From the NCBI GenBank assembly GCA_964017065.1, contig OZ024792.1, positions 5,637,754 to 5,701,753 on the forward strand: a DNA stretch of 64,000 nucleotides, given 5' to 3'. The DNA is from Haliclona indistincta (lineage: Eukaryota; Porifera; Demospongiae; Haplosclerida; Chalinidae). The translations under genes and the position numbers were made by a program. Shown piece by piece: positions 1-10,600 of the stretch; position 1 is the stretch's first letter; the number at the start of each line of letters is the position of its first letter. The notes under the pieces were generated by a model that searched no databases, had not been told where the DNA came from, and saw only the letters and a list, made by a program, of their open reading frames with translations.

Positions 1-1871
1 TGGTTGATGGAGTGGATATGCAGAAAGGAACGGTCACCGCTGGCAACCGTTGCTACTACCTCAAAGTGAGTATAATCAGCTTTACATGACTATATATGAG
101 TTCTGTTTATACACACTGTTGTAATTAGGTGTTTGAGCCGAGCAAACAACACTTGCATTTTATGTTAAATTAATAATGTCTATTTTAATTAACCACTGCT
201 ATTCACAGGGTGCATTGGTGTTTTTGGAGCAAGCACTCATCCAGTTTGCGCTCTCTCTGCTTGACAGCAAAGACTTCACTCCTCTCTATACACCGTTTTT
301 CATGAAGAAAGAGGTCATGCAAGAGGTTGCTCAGCTTAGCGACTTTGATGAAATGCTGTATAAGGTTAACTTTGTGCTCAATGATCACATACACAATTAT
401 TTTTTCATTTTAGCATTGTCTTTCCTTATTAGGTTATCAGTAAAAGTAGTGAAGTTGCAGATGACTCTTCTGTTGAGGAAAAGTATCTGATTGCTACTAG
501 TGAGCAGCCCATTGCTGCTTATCACAGGTAGTGGAAGCTATTTTTAGAACAGCTAAAATTAGACTATTGCATTTGTCATCACTTGATATTAATAGTTAGT
601 AGTAGTTATTATTATACCAGTGAATGTCAGCCTACGCTGTAGCAGCACCTGTATTACAGGATGTAGGATCATAACATAGCTACTGCCAGCATGGCTGGTG
701 CCCAAGTTTTGATGTGGTTGGTATATTAATTGTTATACATGACATATGATATCTCTGTCACTCTTCTCAGAGGTGAGTGGATGGATCCCAGTCAGCTGCC
801 TCTACGCTATGCTGGCATATCCACCTGCTTTAGACAGGAAGTTGGATCACATGGTAGAGACACCAGAGGCATCTTTAGAGTTCATCAGTTCGAGAAGGTG
901 TGCACTGCTTGTAACAACTATGAGACTATACTTATTGTCTACACATTTAGATTGAGCAGTTCTGTATTACCAGTCCTCATGAAGACCACTCATGGCGCAT
1001 GTTTGATGAAATGATTGCTAATGCTGAGGGATTCTGCCAGCAACTAGGAATAGCCTATCGCGTTGTGAATATTGTATCAGGTGAGCTGTTACTCCACATA
1101 CAACATGGAGGGAGGGAGAAGGAGAGAGAGAGGGGGAGGGAGGGAGAAGGAAAGAGAGACAGAGAGAGATGGAGTGAGTGTGAGCGAGTGAGAGTAAGTG
1201 AGTCAGTCAGTCAGTCAGTCATGCCTATTGACTGTCATACAATTATTGTGCGTTAACATTATGCAACTTTGTTCAATTACAATTTCCTTGTCGCAGGTGA
1301 GCTGAACAACGCTGCCGCTAAGAAGCTGGATCTGGAGGCATGGTTTCCAGGTTCCGGAACATTCCGTGAGCTAGTCTCATGCTCCAACTGCACCGATTAT
1401 CAGTCACGCAGACTACAGATCAGGTTTGGACAGACCAAGAAAATGAACCAACAGGTTCGAGAGTCTTTGTGCTACTTTTTACTATTTTTTACACTAATTT
1501 TTTTCTATTAATATTTTTACTACTTTTTACATGTACTATTTACTGTTTTTACTATTATTTTACTAGACGGAGTATGTCCATATGCTCAATGCTACAATGT
1601 GCGCTACTACACGTGTCATATGCGCTATACTGGAAACCAATCAGACAGAAGAGGGTGTGGTCATACCAGAAGTACTCCGACAATACATGCCTCCAAGTAC
1701 GTATATTTCAAGCCGACTATTTTTGCTGTGTTCTATCTTTACCTGTGTCATGTAGGGTATCATGAAATGATCAAGTTCGTCAAGCCAGCTCCGATTGACG
1801 AACCACTCACCAAGAAGCAAAAGAAACAACAGGCAGGAATGAAGAAGGGAGAGGAGGCCAAAGGAGAATGA
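1..1871 (+). CDS. SARS1: Seryl-tRNA synthetase, cytosolic (5' partial)
   Basis: Charges tRNA-Ser with serine in the cytosol. Eight exons are visible: 1-65, 209-364, 433-527, 771-897, 951-1080, 1297-1454, 1567-1696 and 1756-1871; the N-terminal tRNA-binding coiled coil lies before the window. The class II catalytic core is clear. Motif 2 contains [17 protein letters not shown] followed by the bound-serine loop, and motif 3 contains [18 protein letters not shown] and RLQIRF. The C-terminus after PAPIDEPL is lysine-rich ([19 protein letters not shown]), as in animal cytosolic SerRS and unlike the bacterial or mitochondrial enzyme. The reading frame stays open across all splice junctions. One oddity is that intron 1081-1296 is bounded by an 11-bp direct repeat (see findings). 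Identification is by family motifs and is secure. Confidence 0.97.
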
Positions 1872-1936
1872 AACTAGAATGCTAATGTACGATTTGTAGT
1901 GTGGTTTTGACCAATCAATTCTCATTTAGAAGCAGC

Positions 1937-1942
1937 AATAAA
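1937..1942 (+). terminator. AATAAA polyadenylation signal of SARS1
   Basis: A canonical AATAAA lies 66 bp after the SARS1 stop codon. The next gene converges from the other strand and ends at 1997, so the two 3' ends are only about 125 bp apart. Confidence 0.6.
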
Positions 1943-1996
1943 TATTATCAAGTACTAATCTATATTAATTAGGGTAAATGTTCGAAGTTTTTAAGT

Positions 1997-4538
1997 TTAC
2001 GGCTTGTTCCTGACTTTTTTGATTGTTTTGTAGATCACTAATGGTAGGCATGGCATGAGAAGCATGAAAGCACCCAAGACAGCTAGAGGCAGTGTTAAGA
2101 CAAGAGACACAACAACAGCAGCTGCTGCAACGAAGAGTATTGCGATGATAATGATGAACTGATAGTTAGCCAGTACTGTTGCTAGGATACAGAGAGTTAT
2201 ACCAACTCCTGCACTGCCTTCAGTAAAGAGAGAGAAGGTGATATTTCCACTCACTTCATCAACAGAAGACACAAGGCTTGTGATGAAAGCGGCCAGAAAG
2301 ATTGTATAGATTGGTGTGACGAAATAGAATAGCGGCATACGCAGCGGATATAATAATCTGTGTAGAAATCCTATATTTTCACGTGCTTTTATTTGTCTCT
2401 TTAATTCCATGAACTTTATTTCTTCGAAAAAGTTTTCACAAGATTCTTTCACCTCCTCAGATGCCTTGGTTGTGAAAACGGTTTCTGCAAAACTCGTCTC
2501 CTGTAGCAAGCCGACAATATTCATATACATTCCAATAGAGAATTGCTCAATCCAGAAATAGTTGACAGGAAAGTATATGAAAGTGCCCATCAAGGGAACA
2601 AGCCAGCCAGTAAAGAGAACTATCCAAAGCATAGGACTGACATAAACCGTTCCGTTTGCTACTCTATTTCGGTTTTCCTGCAGTATCTTAGCCGCCACTG
2701 CGATTATGCACATCGTATGTACGAGCAACTGCAGTAGTACATGAAAAAGAAATCGTGTAATGACGTTGACTGTTTTGGTGCCTGTACTGGTGAAATCTAG
2801 AGGGATCTTTCTCAACGATCTTAATGTCATAAAGACGATAAGAGAGCGGACTATATAAACGGAAGCGACCAGAAAGAACAGGCCGATGATGAAGTAGCTG
2901 AAACTCACTTTATCAGTGTCAGATTGAAACTTGTATGTCTGACTATCAATGAGTTCAAACAGGTCACAGACTACTAGTGGATAAAGAAGCAGTTCTGAGA
3001 GAAGATTGCGAAGCAGCTCTGTCCATTGAGAAAAAGATTTTCTCCAATTCTTGTTGCAGCATTTTTTGTTACTGTCAGTTTCTTCTGTGTTATGGCTATC
3101 AGTCACATAATCATTCTTATCCTTCCTACAACAGCAACAGCAACACCGCTTGAGAATATTTCGAACACGATCAAATGAGATGAAGAACAAAAAGGCATCA
3201 ATGGTTGCCAATAACAAATTGAGTGAGGCCAAGCAGAGGTAAACTATGTTGAATGCCATGTTTTGGTTAATATTCACAGTGACGACGGAAAAGATAAACT
3301 GAGAGAGGGTGACAAGAAATTCAATTATTACCCAAAGAACGGTGACAAAAGTTGGCAAGGCAGGAATCAATAAACTTTTGGAGATTTTGAACCCATTGAA
3401 ACATGCTGCTTTCATTTCCAGGCTAAGAGTTGCCTCTGGTGGATTAATATACTGAGGAAGAGGCATACAGCATCCCTTGCAGCACTGATCAGCTGTACAA
3501 CAGCAGATGCATCCACGTGATGAGATGGTGTCCATGTCTTTATCCTGGGCTATAATTGCTGGGATTGTTTCTTTCAAAGCCTTAACAGCTCTGTTGCGAA
3601 AATCTTCTGGTACGGAGACATTTTCTTCTGAAAAGCTGATCCAAGTAAAGCCTCCACGTTCACTACTATTGGCTTCTCTGTAACAAAAAAAAGAAAAATT
3701 GAATGTTTTGAGTAAATCTTTGCATGCATGTATAAATGTTTTTTAAGTCACTATTCAAGCAAAATCAGTTTGTCAGTAATAACAATTCACACCATATTAA
3801 TATCATTGTTGACATGCATACCATGCCAAAAACATACCTTAATGGAATGTCAACAAGGGTTGAATCTTCAGTATTGCTGCCATTTGGTGACTGAGAGATG
3901 ATTTGATGGCTGCTAGCTTGCTGCTGCTCAGCAAGGACAGTTTCAATCCCTACAGAAATAGCCTCCACGTCAATATTTTATTATTACCAGACTTTACAGC
4001 AGCATACAGAAAGGAAGTACAGTAGATAGATAAATTTACTGAAGGCAAGTTGACTGCTGAAGGACTCCACAAAGAACATATAGAGCCAATAACAAAAATA
4101 AACACAGAACCATAGAATCTAAGGCTCAGACTATATGCTACAATCATACAGAAATTTAGTCCATGCTGATTTCTTTACATGCATGCATGTATGGAGTCTT
4201 TCGGGTTTTTTGTGTGTAGTGGGAAATGTACCTGGAGATTTGCTCCTGAAATCAATGACCGTAGCAGGGTTAGCGCTGTCATCATCATCTGCAAAGAATC
4301 AGCACTATTATTTACACACACATGATGTACGGTTGCTCGTACCTTCTGGATTGTCCTCATTGTCAGAAGTGTCGTCTTCTTCGAGTGTCGTACGGAATTG
4401 CAAGCGAACACTCTTGTGGGTCCGCCTTCTCCTCCTTCTCTCTCCATTGCTACTAGTCGACGTGAACGAATACTCGGTCGTCGAGTAAGAGGCCTGGCTT
4501 GACATCAGGCTGGATTCTTGCACCGCATCCCTGCTCAT
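1997..4538 (-). CDS. Multi-pass membrane protein with Cys cluster, no ankyrin repeats
   Basis: I do not recognise this family. Exons in transcript order are 4538-4343, 4288-4232, 3949-3838 and 3677-1997, giving 681 residues. The N-terminal third is hydrophilic: Ser/Thr-rich, then a run of six arginines (GERRRRRRTHKS), then an acidic stretch. It is followed by a dense cysteine cluster (CICCCTADQCCKGCC) just before the first membrane helix. About eight to ten hydrophobic segments follow, and a second Cys run (KRCCCCCCRKD) sits in a cytoplasmic-looking loop. The next gene at 4787-7523 encodes a clear paralogue: both share a TGW..P..GT....PVNYF..EQFSIGMY segment, an LYPLR....Y.V.P.Y motif and the same helix order. 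Cysteine clusters beside membrane helices are typical palmitoylation sites; that is inference. A channel, transporter or scaffold role cannot be told apart from sequence alone. Confidence 0.85.
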
Positions 4539-4786
4539 CCTTGTAACCGATTTTCAGCTAAACCGATTGTTTTTCTGACACCTCGAACTGCGATAATGTG
4601 CTAATGTTTAGACTTCCCGTCATTAGTTCCTACATGTCACAAAGCCGCTAATATCCTCAGAGTCCAGGAAGCCAGTTTATTGATCATTTTGTAGGCATCA
4701 TTGTATTGTGTTTAAACATTACAGCACCATTCATGCGTGATGAACTAAATGCTACTAGGCTACAACATGTACTAGTGTAGGAAATT

Positions 4787-7523
4787 CTATTTTTGTCCTG
4801 GTGACATTTGTAGGTGTTTGAATATCTGATTGTTTAGATGTTCAAGGTGAACTGTATCCTCAACCACTGTTTTTTCTTGTTGGTTTTCTTCATCCCTAAT
4901 GTCTTTTTCATCATAACCGGTACAATGATGAAGGATAGAGTAGACCATACTAACAATCGCAATTAGAATGGTAGGGATTAGCAAAATTGCTCCAGATAGA
5001 AGCAGCGCTAGGAATTGGACATTAGCAAGAATAAGAACCAGTATGCAGATGATAATAGCGATGCCTGCGTTGCCTCCATCAAATAGCGAGAAACTAATGC
5101 CGTTGTCTTCTACCGTCCAGCAGAGACCTCCAATAAAAGCAACCAGCATGATGAAGTATGCTGGAGCTACAATGTAGAATACTGTTGTTCGCAGTGGATA
5201 GAGAAATTGATCAAGAAATTTAATACTCGATCGAGCCTTGAATTGCTTCTTAACTCTTTTCATATTGAGCTCTTCCAAGAATTGCTTAGTGTGATTCTTA
5301 ATCTCGTCTGTCTTCACTTCTATGAACACAGCTTCAGCCACACTCTTCTCTGTTAGTAAGCTGACAAGGTTGATGTACATTCCTATTGAGAATTGTTCAA
5401 ACAAGAAGTAGTTTACTGGAAAGAACATGAGGGTCCCAACAAGAGGAATGAACCAACCTGTGAACATCACAACCCAAAGAGAAGGGCTAACATATACTGC
5501 TCCAGTTGACCTTGTTAGATTCTCCTGAGCAATCTTGGCGCCCACTGCAAAGATACACATGAAGTGAAGAAGAAGCTGAAGAAGGATGTGATACATGAAC
5601 TTGGACATGACTTGGGTAGAGTCATGTCCAATGCCGGTAAAATTATGTGGAACGTGATTAAGATTCCTCAAAACGAAACCCATGGTGACTATCCTGGCAA
5701 TGTAAACAGACAGGAAAACAAAGAAAAGACCGATAACAAAATAGCCCAGGCTCACTCTATCTTCAGCTGATTGGAGAAACTCTCCACCAGAAATGAAAGT
5801 AAAGAGGTCAATGACTAGCAAGGGGTAGAGAAGAAACTCAGATGCAACATTTCGAATTAGTTCAAGCCATTGGTTTAGCGACTCCTTCCAATTAGCACAG
5901 CAACCTTTAGGAGGGTCTTCCAGAAGGGCCTTGCTAGCAAGAGAATGGTTAGCTAAGCTTATTTGCTCCTGTGTATTTTCTGATGCTGTGACCTTCTTTT
6001 TCAAGTGTTTGATGGCTGTTTTAAAAGTGAATAAAAATAAGAGGATATCAAAGAATGCTAAGATTAAGTTGAGTATCGAAAGTGCAAGAGCGACTATCTT
6101 GAAAACCCTGTTTTCACTTAGAGCGACATTAACAGTTGAATAAATAAACCCGGTAATGGTAATGATCAGTTGGAAGATCACCCAGAGAAGCACCAGAAAG
6201 ATCGGCAAGCTGGGAAATAGCAAGCGCTTCCACAAGACAAAGCCAGTATTTCGAGCCTTCTCTAATTCCGGGGTAAGAAGTAGATTCGTTATAATAGCAT
6301 CTTCATCTTCATCCTCTTCATCTTCCTCTTCCTGCTCTACTTGCCTTGAATACAAGAACTCTCTTCGGCTAGGAACGTATTTCATAGACCTGCCAAGAGC
6401 AGAGAATGATGGAAGACGAGCATCACAGCAACAACAACACTGAGTGAGGCAGCAAGAGCAGCATGTTTCTTCATATTCATCAGACTCTAGTAGAGGTACC
6501 ACATCCTTTAGTGCATGTATGACTCTTTCACGAATCTGTGGATACCACTTGTACGTGAATCGGTTAATATCATCGTCACTGCAAAGAAAGAGTATCAGGA
6601 CAGTTTTTGAATTGAGCTATTATATTATACCTTTGGTCTGTGTGTTGACTAGCTGCATCTACTCCATCTACTGCATCTTCTGTTGCAACTTCCTCATCTG
6701 GTTCTTGCAGTGGTGGTGGCGGCGGTGGTGGTGGTGGTGGTGATTCGTCTTCCTCCTCTTCACTACTCTCATCCGATTCTGATGAGCTCTCTGGATCTGG
6801 TGGTGGAGGTGGTACACCTTGCTTCAATAGGTCAAATATATCAGTGCCTGAAGGAGAGGCGTATATGAATGCATGAAATAGTGAATACCGTCTTACCAGT
6901 GTATTTGAATCCTTTCACATTTTGTGCGTAATCAATTTTTGTCTACACCAAAAGGGCATTATTCATTTGATTGGACACAATGCAAGTCAATACGTTCACT
7001 CACTGAATTTTCAACTTTTGTCATTTCCTGTTCAAAAAGATGAATGAAAACTTCGTTGTGCTTGCAGTCTTTCGCCCATTGCTGTGCAGTTTTTTCTTGC
7101 TAATATGAGTCAAGATTATATCACAGCCTTTCTCGGCTACACTATCATTCAAAACTCACGTCATCAACTGCGTTAATGACTGCATCCCTCTCGATCAGCA
7201 GCTTCACAACGTCAAGGTGACCAGCTTTAGCAGCTGCAATCAATGGCGTCTGTCCATTCTGCAGCCAGTAGACACACGTGACTGTATGATGCTGTTCATT
7301 ATTATTTTACCTCGACTGTGTTGTGCCAGTTCACGTCTGCTCCTTCATCAATCAAAGCTGTTACCTCAGAGAGATTGCCATTTTTGCAAGCATCATACAG
7401 TTGCTTTGTCTAAAATGCGCAGCATCATAAAATGCTTAGTTACCAGACGAATCAATGACTAACCTTTTCAATGAGCTCATTCCAGAGCTCGTTCTCGCTC
7501 TCTCGGATTTCTAACTCCGCCAT
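4787..7523 (-). CDS. Ankyrin-repeat multi-pass membrane protein with Cys cluster
   Basis: Paralogue of the gene at 1997-4538, with an ankyrin module added. Exons in order are 7523-7464, 7409-7311, 7258-7160, 7099-7004, 6942-6897, 6847-6631 and 6578-4787, giving 802 residues. Residues 20-120 hold about three ankyrin repeats (YDACKNGNLSEVTALIDEGA, then NGQTPLIAAAKAGHLDVVKL, then a weaker one), with short exons of near repeat size. A low-complexity linker follows, with proline runs of up to ten on either side of Ser/Glu blocks. Next come a Cys cluster (CCSCCLTQCCCCC), an acidic run and about eight to ten membrane helices. The C-terminal tail is hydrophilic. The start at 7523 gives MAELEIRESENELW and is the first ATG of the frame. 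Ankyrin plus channel-like helices recalls TRP architecture, but the membrane region does not look like TRP to me. Function unknown. Confidence 0.87.
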
Positions 7524-7687
7524 ACATATACTACTCAGCAGGCCACCCACCTACTGCTGCTGGGCGTTTCTCGCGGGAAAAGGAATCGTGAATATCATTA
7601 ACTTGCAGGATAATTATTTTGACAACGCAATTTGCAAATTCTTGTATTTTGTGATACATAAATATTATTGTAGAAATAATTATTGTT

Positions 7688-10600
7688 CTAGTCATCTAAT
7701 AATGGTAATCTATATTCAGGAGGATCTTTACGACGATGCTTATTTTGTAGTGTAATAATTGGAAAGTCTACTAATTCTTCATCATCCTCTACTTCATCAA
7801 GAGAGCTAATGACTGGCTGTCGAGAAAGAGGAGGAGATGAAGATGAATGAAGAAGATGAAAATATCCTCTACGACGGTTTTCTCTTCTTGGTAGTTCTTC
7901 AGTGAGAAGGTTTGGTGCTCTATAGCGATAAGGTACTTCTTCCAATTCTCCAGGAAGCATTGCTGGAAAGCGCCCTTTGAAAGTTATTCCTCCTGCCTTC
8001 TCTCTCTTACTACGCCGTCTGTAGAGAACACAAGCCAGTCCTCCGAGTAGGAGTAAGAGACAGGCTAGAGCCACCATTGGAATTATAATTGCTAAGAGTA
8101 TTGTCAGGAGGGAGAATGGTTGAGTGATGATTATTCCATCGGTTGGTGGTAGCGCAGAATAGCTGACTGATACCTTGACGCAAGGTCCAGTCAGTATTGG
8201 TTGATTGATAGGGACAAATGGAGCTATTTTTGTTCTGTAAAGAGATGTGTAGTTGTTTTCTGTGTATATTGCATTGAACCATGTGTAAAAAGCTGGACAG
8301 TCGTGGAATGCAATGGACGAGTTAGTGTAGGTTACAGCAATGCTACCATTTCGAAACTCTCTGAAGTATATCGAAGATGGATCAGGATCGGCTATTCCTT
8401 GACTTAAAACAAACCTTGTCGTGAAGTTTTGTTGAAACTGAGTGAAGTTACCGTCAACAAAAATAGTCACAAAGTTGGATGTTTGGATTCCAAAATGTGG
8501 AATAATGCGCAATGACAATAGACTAGTGACATTATTACCATCACTGTCCTCTGCTAGCAGTAAAAACAGATAATTCGTTACGATTCCACCTTCAACTTCA
8601 GACGATAGAGGAAGAGCACGAAGAGTGTGTGGATTTTCTACAAGTTGAACCCATGAAGTTGCCTCGACAGGTTGTCCATTCGAGTGAAGAAGAGACAAGG
8701 ATAGGTTGCTCGTCAAGCCATCTTCAGGATCATAGAATGTGTCTTCTGGAATTTGAATAGAAAACAGCTCTCCTTCATTGAGGAAGAGAACTCCTATTGG
8801 GTTAATAACGCTAAGCGATGGTACCAGCGGAGATGGAGAAGGAGTTAGTGATACTGAAGTAAAGGATGGCACTGCGGGAGTTGAAAATTCAATACTTGTC
8901 ATATCAGTGAAGAAGCTGAATGATTCTGGGATCGAGAAGGTTTCACTGGATTCCAAGAAGATGGTTTCACTGAGTTCTTCAGTAGGTTCTACAGAAATAG
9001 TTTCACTTGGCTCTATATCCGTAGGCTCTACTGAGATAGTGTCAGTTGCTTCTATATCAGTTGGTTCTACTGAGATAGTGTCAGTTGCTTCTATATCAGT
9101 AGGTTCTACTAAGATAGTGTCAGTTGCTTCTATATCGGTAGGCTCCACAGAGATAGTGTCAGTTACTTCTATATCAGTTGGCTCTACTGAGATAGTGTCA
9201 GTTGCTTCTATATCGGTAGGCTCTACAGAGATAGTGTCAGTTGCTTCTATATCGGTAGGCTCTACAGAGATAGTGTCAGTTGCTTCTATATCAGTTGGTT
9301 CTACTAAGATAGTGTCAGTTGCTTCTATATCGGTAGGCTCCACAGAGATAGTGTCAGTTACTTCTATATCAGTTGGCTCTACAGAGATAGTGTCAGTTGC
9401 TTCTATATCGGTAGGCTCTACTGAGATAGTGTCAGTTGTTTCTATATCGGTAGGCTCTACAGAGATAGTGTCAGTTGCTTCTATATCAGTTGGCTCTACT
9501 GAGATAGTGTCAGTTGCTTCTATATCGGTAGGCTCTACAGAGATAGTGTCAGTTGCTTCTATATCAGTTGGCTCTACTGAGATAGTGTCAGTTGCTTCTA
9601 TATCGGTAGGCTCTACTGAGATAGTGTCAGTTGCTTCTACATCGGTAGGCTCTACCGAGATAGTGTCAGTTTCAGTTGGCTCTACAGAGATAGTGTCAGT
9701 TGCTTCTATATCAGTTGGCTCTACTGAGATAGTGTCAGTTGCTTCTATATCGGTAGGCTCTACCGAGATAGTGTCAGTTGCTTCTATATCGGTAGGCTCT
9801 ACTGAGATAGTGTCAGTTGCTTCTATATCGGTAGGCTCTACCGAGATAGTGTCAGTTTCAGTTGGCTCTACTGAGATAGTGTCAGTTGCTTCTATATCAG
9901 TTGGTTCTACTGAGATAGTTTCAGTTGGTTCTATGGAGATGGAGATAGTGTCAGTTGCTTCTATATCGCTTGGTTCAACTGAGTCAGTTGGTTCTATGGA
10001 GATTGAAAACAAGTCTGTCATGGTAAAGAAATCCTCAGTTAGCTCTAGACTAGGATTTGTGCTGCTTGGATCAGGAGTAGGAAGTACACTGAAGCTATCG
10101 TCAAACACAGAAGACGAAGCTGGTAGTAGCAAGTCAGTGGTGAAATCAATCTCTGTAGATACTGTTGGCAAAGTAAATGTAGGAAAGATTTCAATCGTCT
10201 CCACTTGTGTGAAAGGAGAAAGAGACGTTATGTCCGTAAAGTCTGGTGCTTCACTTGATTTTATTGTTTCTGTGATTGGTATCGAGGAACTTGTAGTTTC
10301 AAAAAAAGATGTACTTTCAAATTCAGTAAATTCGATAGTAGACTCAACATCCGTCTGACTGAAGCTTTCCATCAGTGAACTTGTGAAAACTGTGAAGAAT
10401 AGGTCTGAAGTTGTTGAAGGAATAATGAAGTCTGAACTTTCATCTACAAAAGAAGAGAATGGAGTAGGCAAAACAATTGAAATGTCAGAGGTTTCCGAAA
10501 GCTCTGCAGAGGACATTGGCATCAGTATATCTGTATCTGAGGGGTCAACAAATTCAGAAGCAAGGAAAGAACTTTCTAAAGAGCTCATACTAAAGATGTC

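Noticed and set aside
6576..6827. Separate small proline-rich protein
   Set aside because: It is an internal exon (6631-6847) of the ankyrin membrane protein, with acceptor and donor in phase.
8985..9995. CRISPR-like regular spacing of near-identical repeats
   Set aside because: Units are contiguous 39-bp coding repeats without unique spacers, in a eukaryotic gene.
8778..10358. 526-codon plus-strand open frame rich in GSTEIVSVASIS repeats
   Set aside because: It is the antisense of the dystroglycan 39-bp array. The repeat lacks stops in this frame and flanking domains exist only on the minus strand.
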